Shown here: positions 25,001 to 37,450 of the stretch, piece by piece
Layout of the letters: every line of letters starts with the position of its first letter
How positions within the stretch are numbered: the first letter of the stretch is position 1
Source: Eunapius fragilis
Lineage: Eukaryota; Porifera; Demospongiae; Spongillida; Spongillidae
DNA: 64,000 bases
Direction: 5' to 3'
Assembly: GCA_963681505.1 (NCBI GenBank)
Contig: OY811971.1
Span: 9,047,991-9,111,990, forward strand
Position numbers and translations under genes: made by a program
The notes under the pieces: model-generated
Database searches by the model: none
Seen by the model: only the letters and a program-made list of their open reading frames with translations
What the model was told of the DNA's origin: nothing

Positions 25001-28000
25001 GTGAATATGCTCTTAATCATTTCGAAACAATTACCATCCCCTATATATATATAGTTCTGTAACAAACCACTTGTATAAAAAAAGCATATTGCATTATTTA
25101 ATGAAGAAAACGATTTATTATCAATGGCACATTGTATAGTTTAGTGATAAAAGCTCATTTCACATGACACAGTTCAGTATAGCTCAATGGTGAAGCAAAT
25201 TGTATAGTTCATAGACAAAAGCGTGTCGAACGTAATGGATCGTTTCACAGTGTAAAGATCTCATTGTTTTAAGATTGATAAAGCATGAATTATTTTTAAT
25301 ACGGCATGAATTATTATTAATACGGTATGTAAATCAGATTGGCTATTAACAACAAAGTCAAGCCAAATTACAAATGAAGCAGCAATAAAACAGTGAAACG
25401 AAACGATACGTACGCATGAGATTCTTAATTGAATAATGATTTATCATTCTACTATCACGCTGATAAATTAATAGATAGCTGAATCATCATTTCAGTAATC
25501 GTCATACGCAATCCTTAGTGCTACGGTAATATGCCTACTGAAGTATGCAATGTGAATCTCGAACTGCGAATGATAATAATAGATCATTGCCAGGAATCAA
25601 TTATAAAACGAGCCTGCCAATTATAATTTAATCGATTCATAACATTTAAATTGTTGAATAGTACTGATTTTAAGCATTGCAGCCGAACTGTACTTGCAAT
25701 TAGCTTTCTATTTAAATGTTACATTACTATATTACACGGTAATAATCGTAACAGATCATAAAGTTATGCCAATTCTTTACACGAAACATTGTTTATTACA
25801 GTAGAAGTATGCCCACATACATATTTTAAACGTAGCAATTAAATTGTGATCGATTGTGGTTAAAAGCGCTCACAATGCTTAGTTCAATAAAAGCAATGCT
25901 TTTGATTGGCTATTAACTATGTCGCCCGTAGATCGTTTTTGGGGTTCTACGTTGGCGTCGACGGTTCATCATGCGAATCAACGAATGGCTCGTTATACTT
26001 CATTTGATGGTTCATTGCTACAAGGACAATGTAGTGATATACATGCTGTAAGTTCCAACTATGCTGGATTGCGTTAAGCCGAACTAATAATGGGATATGT
26101 ACAATGCATGCATATATAATTTCTTCTATTCCTTTGAATTGTTTGTTTTAAACTACCAGTAACGTTAAGTCATTTTTCCTGTAAGCAATTGCATTATTGA
26201 TACTGTGAAATGCAAATTTCACCATGCTGAAAACAAAAAAGCCCAGTGCCACTTTTCCACTGTTCTTTTGAGATGGAACAATGCTCATTACGCAAGCAAT
26301 ACTGATATCAATCTAACAGATAAAAGCCACGCTTATTTTTATAATTAGTATTTCAAGGGGGACATTGCTAATATAATATTGATTAATTTTATCAGATGAA
26401 TGAAATCGTGAACAACTGCGTTTAAAAGCTCCAACGTACAGTGCTAAATTTAATATGATAAGAGCATTGCCTATTAATAACTGAAGTTCTAATAACAATG
26501 TTGGCAGTATATTGACTTTTTAACCGATCTCAAATAATCAATGGGATATATAATGAATTTCCATCTTGAAATAATCATCCAGAAAAATAAGCGTGGCTTT
26601 TCACTTTCATTAGCAATTATCAATGTGCTGTTCGTATCCTAGAATCAAACGGCTCGACGTTATTGTTTGCATTGAGCACTGGTGAAGCAAGCATTGTGCT
26701 TTGTTGTTTTAAGCATGACGAAAGTAGCTTATCATTGTATTATTAATAATGGCATAGATTTAAATACAGGATAAATGATTTATAAAATTGGACGTCATTG
26801 GTATTTTATAGCAGCCGATTCAAAAAAATAGTTGAAATTGTACATGCAAATGCGCATTGTATACACATTTTTTATTTTGTGTATGATACATTAAGAAGTT
26901 CGGCTTAACGCAATGGCTAAATACATCACTACAGCATATACGGTACGGAATTTCTGCTACAGTTATCCATGTAGTAATGGCTGCATGCATATTACTGGTT
27001 ATCCATTCGCAGTTTCGCTGGATGAACCGACGCCGAACAATAACGCCCGACATTGTTTTTAGAAGTTAATAGCCATCTCTTGCATTGCGGTTAACTAATT
27101 GAACTAAGCATTGATCAGAGCTTATAACCACAATTGATCACAATTTCATTCATCTTTTTAAAAATAAGAATGTGGTCATCCTTCGACTGATCAAATCGTC
27201 ATAATTTAATCGCAGTAATGCTTCTAAACAATCATAACAGTCCTGACAAGATGACGACGGGTTACACTAAACTCCCATTACGTCGTTCAATGAGCAAAGC
27301 ACTTTGTAAACAGTTCTGCTGCATAGACTAAAAATAATAACCAATCAACAAGATTATTTATTGGCAACTTGACGAAACTGTTAATAGGGTGTTACATTGC
27401 TGTGGTTTGTAATTATTAGCCAATCTCAAAGGAGCTGTTGCGATACATGCATAGTGCTCAACTGTACCAAGTATAATTATCCATGCCTCTATATTGTTGG
27501 ACTCATCCATGAAGCTATTATTCAGTTGTTGATCCAAGCCGTGCGGCGATGATTATAATGAACTTCAAACGATCTGAAATAACACATTGAATGTGTTTTC
27601 CTAATTGTATTATTAAATGCTAATGCATCTCACTGCTTATACCTTTATGAATCATTATCTCCATCATTACCCATGACCGTTGGTAACGTGGTTGTTGGTT
27701 TATAAAAAGCAACGCTCATTCATGAGGTTATTACTATAGATAAGCTCAATGCTAGCATAACTCCTCTTTTTGAGATACCAGCTGTTTATAACTGCTATCA
27801 AGCCGAATTACTAATGATGCATTATTACAGCATTATCATCATTTAGGAAATTATGTATAAAGTGAAACAGTAAACGCGTTTGGGATCCTTCATTAAATGA
27901 GAATAGCAGAATTTATGAATGATATATCAGTCTTCTATCATGCTGATGTTTATCATGGGCATACATTTTCGATGCTTAGTACTACATCTTTTGTTTAAAC

Positions 28001-31000
28001 ATTGTACGTCGTGGGCGATGCTAATCATTGTGGTTATGCGCGCATTCTTTTCTCTGGACAAGGCATCTTGTAACGTGGCTTATTACAATGGAAATCTCAA
28101 TACAGTAGATTGTAAACACATAAAGATTGTACAATGCATGAATTACACTTTGCTGTGGGTTGTAATTATTAGCCGATCCCAAAGGGAGTTGTTGCGATAA
28201 TAGATCCAGTAGATTGCAAATACAGAAAGATATGATCAGTCACGATGAACATTCGTGGTACTGTGTTCAATGAGAAATGAACATATAATGATGTATTATG
28301 ATTGTTTCAGTTGAATCTGTTTTTAATAATTTCGAAATACTTAGCATACCATATATTTATGAATAATTCTATGACAAAGCACATTGCACTGTCTTAGACA
28401 AACATACATTCCATAGTTCAATGAATAAAACACTCAATGACTAAGCACATTGACAAAAGCACATACCATTGATTCATTGACAAATGCACATTGCAATAGT
28501 TCAATGACGAAAGCACATAGTATGGTTGAATGAAAAAAAGGATGCACATTGCATAGTTTTTTTGACAAAAGCTTGTCGAACGTACAAGGGTTCGTATCAT
28601 TGTGTAAATTATATTCTAAATTTAGAATTGAGTCGCAAAAAAATTGATGAAGCCAAAATTATTAATATAATGCTCATCTAATGCCAATTCCAAAAGAGCA
28701 GGTTATTGTTAAGCATTGGACTTTTATAGCATGGAACTAAGCGTTATGATTATATATCACGACTTTTTCACTATAATGACTTTATTCTCATTCATCCAAA
28801 TGTATCAACATGTTAGGATCCATGTTTTGCAAGGTTCGATGTGATTAACAGCTTTTCTTTTGAATAGCAAAAGTATAGGCATATGCAATGTCTTTCTCAT
28901 TTACAATGCTATGTATTATAAACAGCGCATTCACAAGTACAGAAATATTTTCAAATTTAGTGTTACTAGGGACAAGCCGGCTTGTTCAGACAATTACCAT
29001 TTGTTCTGTGCGAATAGCAGAACGTATGCGTTTTGCGAACGGCAAATATACATTGTATTATTATCGTTCTATTGTTGATCAATAGAACGATAAATCGAGA
29101 GGTATCCATGCGTTGTGCCCATCTGTACCAGCATTATTTGTACTTTTTTTTCTTGGATCCACATCTGTTTATAGTTGTTGTACTCATCCCATTATGCTAC
29201 TACTGTATTGCCGGCGATACACACACCGAGTATAGCTCAATAGAAAAGCACATTGCACGCATTGTACAGCTCAAGAACATTGCATGCATTATACCATTGT
29301 TCAAAACTCACGTCTACTACAATGGATCCTGAAATCGATCCGTATTAGATCAACTACATTGTGAATTATGATGCGATTTAAATTCTCGGATCAACAATAA
29401 TAGCTCGTTTACTACAGGTGTTTGTTGAGATATAATGAATAATGCATCATTAAGGTTCCTGGAATCAACACATTGTATGTTTGCTGTAAACAGTTTAACA
29501 AGATGCTCATGAAGCCCTTCTAATTATTCAAAATGGATTATTTAAAACATAACTGTAGCAACGTACGTGCTTTTCTCATTGACGGACGCAATGTAAATCT
29601 ACTTTACTTGCTTTAAACGATAATAATCATATATAGACCAAGCCGTGATACATGATGACGATAGATTACACAAAACAGTTTATTACAGTAGGATGACCAC
29701 ATCCTCAGATGTTGATAAATTTAAACAGATGATGCATTATCATCTTATGATGAATGCAGTCCCAAGGCCCCGAGATTTACATTCACATTGCATATTTTTC
29801 GCGAAGGCCCGAGATTTACATTCACATTGCTTATTTCTCTGAACAAAGCATTTTGCGTAGTATTAAGCATCGCTTACTCTAATGATGATTCAGTTTATCT
29901 ATACACATATCAGCATGCTAGAACAATGAAATATCATGCATGATAATCCAATGAAGAATTTCAAACGTACATAACGGATCGTTTTACTGTATAAATAATA
30001 TTCTAAAAGATTATAATAATGCTGTAATAATGAATCATTAGTAGTTCGGCTTGACGTTGTTGATTGTGGATATAACAAGAGAGCAGAATACTATGCTAGC
30101 ATTGAGCTTATATATAGTGTAATAACCTCATGCGAACGCATCATGTTAATACATTTGGATGAATGAAAATAAGATATTTTAAATATAATTTACACAGACA
30201 AACGTTCCGTTACGTCCGACGCGCTTTTGTCAACTATGCAATGTGCCAACCTATACAGCTATACTGTGCGAACTGAGTATGGCATAGTTCAATGACGAGA
30301 GCTCATAGTATGCATAGCTCAATAGAAAATCACTTACATAGTACTGAGTTCTGTCATACATTCATGATGCTTAGTACGATACAATATGATTTATTATGCA
30401 ATCGTCTCTGAACTGCATTAGTCATAAGATGATAATGCAAATTATAGTTCCAGAAATCAAGTTTGTTGTAAATTAGTTATTATTAGCAACACCTTAAAGT
30501 TGCTAGACAAAAATATCATGCGGAACAACTTGCTCACAAGAAGCAAAGTGAGACCTGCTATGTATGGTCTAGCAATCTACCTAATCAAAGTGAGGTTAAG
30601 ACGACCATATAGGCTGTTCAGCATTTGGGATTTGTGGTGTTTATTCGATCAGCCAGTTTTTAGGCCAGCTGCGACAAAGCCAGCCTCGTCTCTTTGCCCC
30701 AACAACCATAAAACTCCACCACCATTGCAACGCAGCGCCATCCCAACTCTGCACACTTCGCGTCATTGTTCCTATATTTGCTTTACTCTGTTGCCTTTGC
30801 TGCTGTCCCGGGTAATAGGCCTATGCCCGATTAAGCAATATGTAAAGGATTAAGCGGGGATGTAGCACTGAGACATCAAAAGCAGCAGATGGTTATTATT
30901 AATTGATCTCATAAGCATGAGATACACCATACATGGTACATATATCTCATTGCATTGAATCGAACTGCATTTAAGACTCATATGGCCATACCTTTCGGTG

Positions 31001-31841
31001 ATTTATGATATGTCCTTTGCATCCCAATAGAACGATAATAATATGTATACCACCCGATCTCAAATGTAACTGTGCTTATCGCACAGAACCAAATGTAATT
31101 GTTCAGAAAGGCTCTTGTCCTAATTTGAAACATTTCTGTAATTTATTAAGATATTAATTCTGTCATCATCCTTGAGTATAGATTATTAATACCGCGTCCG
31201 CGAGTGAAGTGGGTAAATTTAGGCCATTTTTGGGGGAAGTAAAAAAACTAAAAGGTCCGCTGATGAGTATATTTGTTTTCAATAACAGGAATGTGAAAGT
31301 ACAACTCTTGAGACGACATTGGATGCATTTTGTGAGAGATCATTCAGCTCGCTGGATGCTACAAATGCGGCGATATAAAAGGGGTCCGTTCCGATGAAAC
31401 CTTAATTCATCATCGTCGAAAAACGGCAGTAATCACATTGTATAAGCCAAGTTGCACTTTTACACATTTCAATTGATTTTCAGTCGTACGCAATGTATTT
31501 TTTAAACTGTATGCATGTGTTCTGTCGTGTCTATAGTACCGCATGCGGTTTAACTTCGCTGCTTTGCACGCTGCTTTGCGAGTCTGCATGCATATGTAAT
31601 TTTTATTTCAGGGAAACCAAGAGCTGCATTGATATAGATGGCTTATGCATGCTTATGCATAAATTTACAGTAAAGAAGGCAAGGGGTGTAAAATGATAAA
31701 ATGATAAGCGTAGTACCGAACTAGTTTATTTAAAGTGCGTGAATCAAAACTGTGATAGTTGCAGCTGTTATAAATTACAATGTGAACATAGTGTAAAAGG
31801 TTACTCTACTTTTATTACAACTAGTACCTGTGATTCTGTTG
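16004..31841 (-). repeat. Right arm of giant near-perfect palindrome
   Basis: Mirror image of the left arm, 443 bp longer in net. It carries a TTAA-flanked 478-bp foldback element (17248-17725) that the left arm lacks, and one fewer 39-bp unit at 29764-29830. The rest matches base for base wherever I compared it. Mirror copies of left-arm features lie at: tandem 308-bp pair 24121-24736, hairpin 21917-22138, 294-bp tandem pair 16798-17855 (split by the insertion), gene-like patch 16338-16797. The arm ends at or beyond 31841; the bases after it continue the same module family but have no partner inside the window. Confidence 0.97.
17248..17725. mobile_element. TTAA-flanked foldback MITE, right arm only
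   Basis: The right arm is interrupted at a point where the left arm reads straight through (mirror of about 14155). TTAA stands on both sides (17244-17247 and 17726-17729). The element begins tgtctaatgtcctgggcg and ends with its complement followed by three extra bases. The inverted repeats run over about 200 bp each, so almost the whole element folds back. Near each end lies a second stem-loop, gcgtaccccgcggtg paired with its complement across a 10-nt loop. It is GC-richer than the arm. TTAA duplication is typical of piggyBac-type elements, but no transposase is present and the family is an inference. Confidence 0.92.
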
Positions 31842-33749
31842 CTAGCGGATCTTTTAGTTTTTTAGTTTCCCCCTAATTCGAACCCACTTTACTCGTGGAC
31901 AATGCAGTGAATGAGAAGTTTTATATTTCATAGCATGGCATGCACATTGCATTAAGCGTATACTTTTTTTTATTGAAAATAAGAGCTGTTAATCACATCT
32001 AACCATTCGAATGCATGGATCCTAACATGTTGACACATTTGGATGTGTGAAAATAAAATTATTTGCGAGAAGCCATGATATATAATCACAATGCTTAGAT
32101 GCTCAATGCTTGCTCTTTCTTATTCATGATTCTAGAATATATAATTTACACTGTGAAACGAGGCGCTTTTGTCACATTGAACTATGCAAGGATCTGAGCG
32201 AACTATGCAATGCGCTTTTCTATTGAGCTCTTCTATGGGCTTTCGTCGATGAGCTATGTAATGTGCTTTTGTCAATGAACTATGCAATGTGCTTTTGACA
32301 TTGAACTATATACTATAAAGAACTATAAACTATGTATTTTCTTCATTGAAATACTATGCGATGTGTTTTTGTCTAAAAACTATGCAATGTTCAGAAAGGC
32401 TTCTTGTCCCTAATAAAACTAAACACTTGTTGACCTTATTACACTTGTTGACCTTATCACACTTGTTGACCTTATTAATCTGTCAATATTAAAATGCAGT
32501 GAATGCGATGTCTTAGATTGGCATTATAATAAACTTATTCATGATTCTAGAATATGTAATTTACACGGTGAAAAGATCCGTTACGTCCGAAGCGCTTTTG
32601 TCACACTGAACTATGCAAGGATCTTCTGTAAGAGCAAACTATTAATTTTATATTGAGCTATTCTATGTGCTTTCGTCATTGAGCTATGCAATGTGCTGTT
32701 GTCAATAAACTATGCATGTGCTTTTGACTTTGAACTATATACTATGTATTTTCTTCATTGAATGAACTATGCAATGTGTTTTTGTCTAAAAACGATGCAA
32801 TGAGCTTTGTCATAGAACTATATGGCATGGTGAATTTATTTTAAGCGCATATTCAAATGATGCAATCATTACTTATTATGTGTATATTTCTCATTGGACA
32901 CAGCACCATGAATGTTTATCCTGACTGATCGCTTCATAAATGGATGCTGTTACAGAACTGGAGACACCAAACAACATGGCTTCCGCTCTTCCCGGGATGT
33001 CACTGCAACCTCCGCATTTTTTTCTCTGAACTAGCGATTTTAAGTAACGTGGCTTTTGACAATGTAAATCGCAATCGTAATAAAATGGATCCAGTAGATA
33101 GATTATGCTACATTGGCATGATATAATGTTACATAGCAATGGGTTGTAATTATTAGCCGACTTCTAAGGAGCTGTTGCGATACATGCATAGTGCCCATAT
33201 GTACCAAGCATCGTTGGTACGATTTCTTTTAGGATCCATGTCTGTATATTGTTGTTGGACTCGTACCATTATGCTATTATTCGGTTGTTGATCCATGCCT
33301 TGATACGGTTGGAGATGATTATGGAAGTGTTCTTCAAAAGAACGGATTATTTATGAGATGTTAACTCTATAACCATAATTATTGACAGGCTTCATTACTG
33401 ACTTTTTAAAATTGTGAACAGCAATCTTAAATTATGTTGAACTGATGCATATGCATTATCATCTTATGATGAATGCAGTGCAAAGGCCGCGAGATTTACA
33501 TTGACATTGCATATTTCTATGAACATAGCATACAATTACTATAAGATAAGACAGTATCATTCAATAACAAAAGCACATTTTTTACTGACGAAAGCACATA
33601 CAGTAGAAAGGCATATTGCATTGTTCGTTATTAATAGCCTATCTGAAGTATTGCTCTTATTATATTGAACTAAGCATTGTGATCGTTTATCAGCGTTATT
33701 AACCGCAATTGATCTCGATTTCATTCATCTGATACAAGTGCTTCCTTTT
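31842..33749 (+). repeat. Right flank: unpaired modules of the same repeat family
   Basis: After pairing ends, the sequence continues with diverged direct relatives of the arm. 31845-31905 resembles 582-645 (agcgga, cttttagttttttta, ttcccc), 31910-32100 resembles 2940-3170 and 12240-12440, and the order minisatellite, accatgaatg block, ggttgtaattattagccga block and ggatccatgtctgtatattg block repeats that of 12580-13330. Whether it has an inverted partner depends on sequence to the left of the window. No gene seen. Confidence 0.7.
32160..32830 (+). repeat. Two minisatellite arrays of the 26-bp type
   Basis: Arrays at 32160-32395 and 32590-32825 each follow an aatataatttacac-like block and repeat tatgcaatgtgcttttg-type words. 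Between them lies a short triplication of acacttgttgaccttat (32425-32480). The paired arrays suggest a local duplication of about 430 bp. Confidence 0.7.
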
Positions 33750-34960
33750 ATCTGCAGCTCTAGCAGCCGCACCAGATGACATGCCCGCTTCCAGAACTAA
33801 CGATGAATTTAGCAAAGATGTCACACTGATGTCAAATGCTGCAGAGGCACTGCCATCCTAGTTGGAGACTATGCATCAGCTCGTCTAGTATTTGACTTGT
33901 CCAGCCCCCAGCCACAATTCAACCTCATGATAAAGATGCATGGCAAAATTTGTTGAACAATGCAATTTGAAGCATGCTGTGCCTGATTGTTACATCCCCT
34001 TCACACTTGCAGGTTGTACAGTGATGGCCTAAAGTGTCCAATGCTTTGTCAGGATAAAGAGGACAAACTAGAGGATTACCATCATGAGATGCTGTGGCTA
34101 ATGCCAAACCACAGTCTAGGTGATAGCAGTCGGAAACATGCGGTTGCAGGTCTTCAGCCTAAACTATCCTGATGGTACAACAGTTAACCAGACAGATGCA
34201 TGTCGCGATGATGTAGAAAGTAACCGTGCTTTATCAGCAGACGAAGAAGCATTAAGGAGGTTGTTTAACTGAACATCTTCTAGCCTGTCTGACACGTGTC
34301 TCTGGAGAAAGTGTATGTACAATATTATTAACAGAGAGTGCATCAGAGGGAGGCACAAATGTACTGTACTATGTAATGGCAGAAGCTAAATGGCAGTGAG
34401 TAGATGTTGCACTGTTAGAATTGCTCAGTGATGCCATGTAAGCAGCTGATGAATGGTGCGCAAGTGAACGAAGCCCTAATCCACCTCTACACAGACTGAG
34501 TCGAGCCTGATGCCAGGCTTGGTCTGGAGTGTCAACACCTGTACTCTTGGAGAAAAATAGACGAATGTCACAGTCAAATTCTTCCAAAGCGTTAATTAAA
34601 AGCAAGTGAAGGTGGAGTGACTCTGGCATGATGGGATAGTTTCAAAAACCCAGCACACTGGCACAGTAACGTAAATGCCACATGGGGATCAATGCTTCCT
34701 ATCTCCTCTAAACTAGATTCCTAGGAGTGCACGAGCTGCAAAATGCTTTTTGACAATTTATTGCTGCACTCCGCATCACTGACTGGGGCTCCCAAAATCT
34801 CAAAATGTGGGATATTGGAGTTAGGGATTGTAGAATTGATGTGTCTTTACCAAATAGCTCACATTTTGTATGTTCACATGTAAGCCAAGATCTGGACCCA
34901 TGTTTTGTATGATATCCAAAGCTCTCAATTTGACACTGCACCAGAATTCCTTCATCAAGG
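33750..34960 (-). pseudogene. Non-LTR retrotransposon reverse-transcriptase fragment, decayed
   Basis: Minus-strand frames, each closed by stops and shifts, resemble the part of a LINE-type polymerase downstream of the catalytic domain. 34941-34708 has a CELFG motif followed by a connecting stretch. 34629-34369 has a WHQARLSLCRGGLGLRSLAH segment, typical of these polymerases. 34107-33925 has the terminal motif LGHHCTTCKCEGDVTIRH, like the cysteine/histidine tail of such elements. The catalytic YADD region is absent. Edges against the surrounding repeat modules are sharp near 33740 and 34965. The clade is not resolved; certainly not functional. Confidence 0.8.
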
Positions 34961-35489
34961 TAATAATAATTGCATAGAATACTAGATAAATGATTTATAT
35001 AATTGGTAGTTTATAACAGCCGAATCAAAAGAACAGTAGAAATTATACATGCATGCATTGAACATATCCCATTACGTGTATGATACATTTATTAGTTCGG
35101 TTTAACGCAATAGCTTTGGAATTAATAAATACATCATTTCAGCATAGTCGTACCTTCCAGCATGCATATTACTACAGTAGCATTGAACCATCTAATAAAC
35201 TATAACTTATTTAATGAGCAATTCGTAGATTCATACTTCGAGACGCCCGTTAACGTCGAACCCCAAAAGCGATCTATTGGTGACATTGTAATTAGAGTTG
35301 ACAGCCAATCGCAATTGATCACAATTTCATTCCTATGTTTAAAATGTGAACATGTTAGGATGTGGTCATCCTTCTACTGTAATAAACAATGGTTCTTGTA
35401 ACGTATCGTCATCATGTTATGATCTGTTATGATTGTTATCGTGTAAAGCAGTAATTGCGTCGTTCAATGAGAAAAGCTCATTGCAAGTA

Positions 35490-36030
35490 TTTATACAGTT
35501 TTGGCGGGCCTGCTGTGATCTATAGATCGAAAAACGCCTACATGTAGGCGAAATTTTAGCCTACGTGTAGGCGTTCTATTGCAATGTATGGTCCTCGCAT
35601 TCAATGCTGTATAAAACTGTGAACTCGAATAAAGTAACACTTAAGCATAGGGCTTCGTTTTAAATTCGCTTTGGAGCTTATTCAAATATCGGCTCTGTAG
35701 ATACACGATCGAGATGGAGGAGCGTACAAAAATTGCCTACGATCTTGACGAAAGTGAGTATAAAAGTTGGAAATCGTGTGTATTTGGCAAATATAGTTAA
35801 AATTATATATGCCTATCAAGTGAAGAATGCTTCTAGTAAGTTTTTTTACAAATCGGAACAACTCCAGCTAAATGAGGGGCGTGCCCCAACAGAGCGTTCG
35901 TAGCACTAGCAGCACGCTGGCGTTGTTTTCTGCCGCCAGCTTGCAAGCAGCCCTCTTTATTATATTGGTCCTTATAATTTCAAGCGTTGGCTATTTGTAC
36001 ATTGTTTGGAATAAAGCGATCTGCAACTTG
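35490..36030 (+). other. Gene-like patch with promoter-like GC and splice-donor motif
   Basis: The patch lacks the family modules and is GC-richer. An ATG at 35715 starts a short frame (MEERTKIAYDLDE) that meets a good donor sequence, gtgagtataa, at 35753. A second ATG at 35872 starts the frame listed separately. It lies between module blocks ending near 35485 and resuming near 36030. It may be a captured piece of a host gene, comparable with the patch at 14602-15061; no homologue is recognised. Confidence 0.35.
35535..35572. repeat. Twin palindromic motif
   Basis: cgcctacatgtaggcg (35535-35550) and gcctacgtgtaggc (35559-35572) are each palindromic and nearly the same, separated by 8 bp. They stand at the start of a gene-like patch. 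Function unknown; paired dyads of this kind can be protein-binding sites or a cruciform. Confidence 0.6.
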
Positions 36031-36099
36031 TTAAAATTGTTAAAATTGTTAACAGCAAACATAAAATGTGTTGATTCCAGGAGCATTACCATCTTATGA
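35872..36099 (+). CDS. Hypothetical small membrane protein frame
   Basis: A 75-codon frame from ATG at 35872. It starts MRGVPQQSVRSTSSTLALF and carries one strong hydrophobic stretch, ALFIILVLIISSVGYLYIVW, at residues about 27-46, which would span a membrane. The last third (after residue about 55) runs into repeat modules that recur elsewhere, so the end of the frame is probably not original. It may be one exon of a captured gene. Function unknown. Confidence 0.3.
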   Translation: MRGVPQQSVRSTSSTLALFSAASLQAALFIILVLIISSVGYLYIVWNKAICNLLKLLKLLTANIKCVDSRSITIL

Positions 36100-36701
36100 T
36101 GAATGCAGTGCGAGATTTTTAATTCCAATTTCATATTTCTCTGAACAAAGCATATTGCCGTTGTACTAAGTATCGTAAATGACGTTTACTTAAATGATGA
36201 TTCTGTTATCTATCTATAGACATATCAGCATGTTATCAGAATGATGTATCATTCATGAATTATGCTTTTCTCATTCAATTAAGAATCTCAAACGTTCGGA
36301 ACGGATCGTTTCACTGTATAAATAATATTCTCAAAAGATTTTATTGCTGCAACAATGCTTCATTAGTAATTTGACTTGTTAGTAGTTATAAATAGCCGAT
36401 TTCACTTACCGTATTAATAATTAATACTTCATCAATATTAAAGCAATAAATTCACACGTTGATACGAACGTGACGTCCGACGCGCTTTTATCAATGAACT
36501 ATACATTTATTTAAATGATTCAAAATGGTTAAACTTGTTGATTGGTTTTGATTTTAAGCCTATGCAGTAGAAATACTTGCAATATGCTTTTCTCATTGAA
36601 CGATACAATGTTTTTCTACATTACTGCTTTACACAATAATAATCATAACAGTTTCTATTATGATGACCGATAGGTACGCGAAACTGTTTCTTACAGTAGG
36701 A

Positions 36702-36908
36702 TGAAAAATGAAATATCGTTTATTTCGTCAATATAATGAACAGTGCTCAATCCAAAGCAGAATAATGGTCTAGAAGCAGTCCCGACCTGTCTCGAATCAC
36801 CGGAATCGACCCCTTCGAGACAGGTCGGGACTGCTTCCAGACTATTATTCTGCTTCAGATTGAGCACTGTTCATTATATTGACGAAGACAACGATATTTC
36901 ATTTTTCA
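36702..36908. mobile_element. 207-bp hairpin MITE
   Basis: Two arms of about 100 bp are inverted copies with about 95% identity. tgaaaaatgaaatatcg at 36702 matches the complement ending at 36908, and cagtcccgacctgtctcga (36779-36797) pairs with its complement at 36815-36833. No transposase. A target duplication is not evident. The element sits in repeat modules of region 2. Confidence 0.85.
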
Positions 36909-37450
36909 ATATGTTGCAACGCGCTCTATAGATTTAGACCACAAATAGAATTCCATCACGTGAAACATTGCCAATTGAGCCTTCCAAGTATAAATAGAAA
37001 TACGAGATATTGAAATGTGGAAAAGTACACGGACCCATTGCGTCAAACAGAACTAATTAATGAATCATACACGTAATGAGAAATGTACAATGCATGCATG
37101 TATAATTTCTACTACTGGGCTGTTATAAACTACCAATAACGTCAAATTATCCTGCTTATAAATCTATGGGATTATTTTTAATACTTTGAAAAGTTACTTT
37201 CACCATGCTTAAAACAACAAAGCACAACGCGACAAGTGTTCTTTTGAGATCGGCTGTTGCTCAATACAAAGAAACACGTCGAGCCATATTGATTCTAGGA
37301 TACTAACATCACACTGCATTTTGATTATTGCTAATAGAGTGAAAAGCTACGCTTATAATTCTGGATGATTATTTCAGTAAAGCACATTGCGTACACACCA
37401 TTGTTTATTTGAGATCGGCTATATATTCGATCTAAGGTCAACATTGTTAT
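36909..37450. repeat. Last recognisable modules of the repeat family
   Basis: 37025-37200 is close to 15825-15990 and 8450-8600 (aatgtacaatgcatgcatgt, ttataaactacca). 37200-37420 resembles 5160-5360 (caccatgcttaaaacaacaa). After about 37450 these words disappear, which marks the right limit of the module territory. Confidence 0.65.

Noticed and set aside
146..31696. About sixty open frames of 60-120 codons across the palindrome, each found twice
   Set aside because: They are mirrored only because the DNA is mirrored. None shows a domain, and frames are not kept between the diverged modules.
1..31841. Palindrome arms as terminal inverted repeats of one giant transposon
   Set aside because: No transposase lies in the 608-bp spacer, and the outer ends and any target duplication are outside or not visible; cannot be supported.
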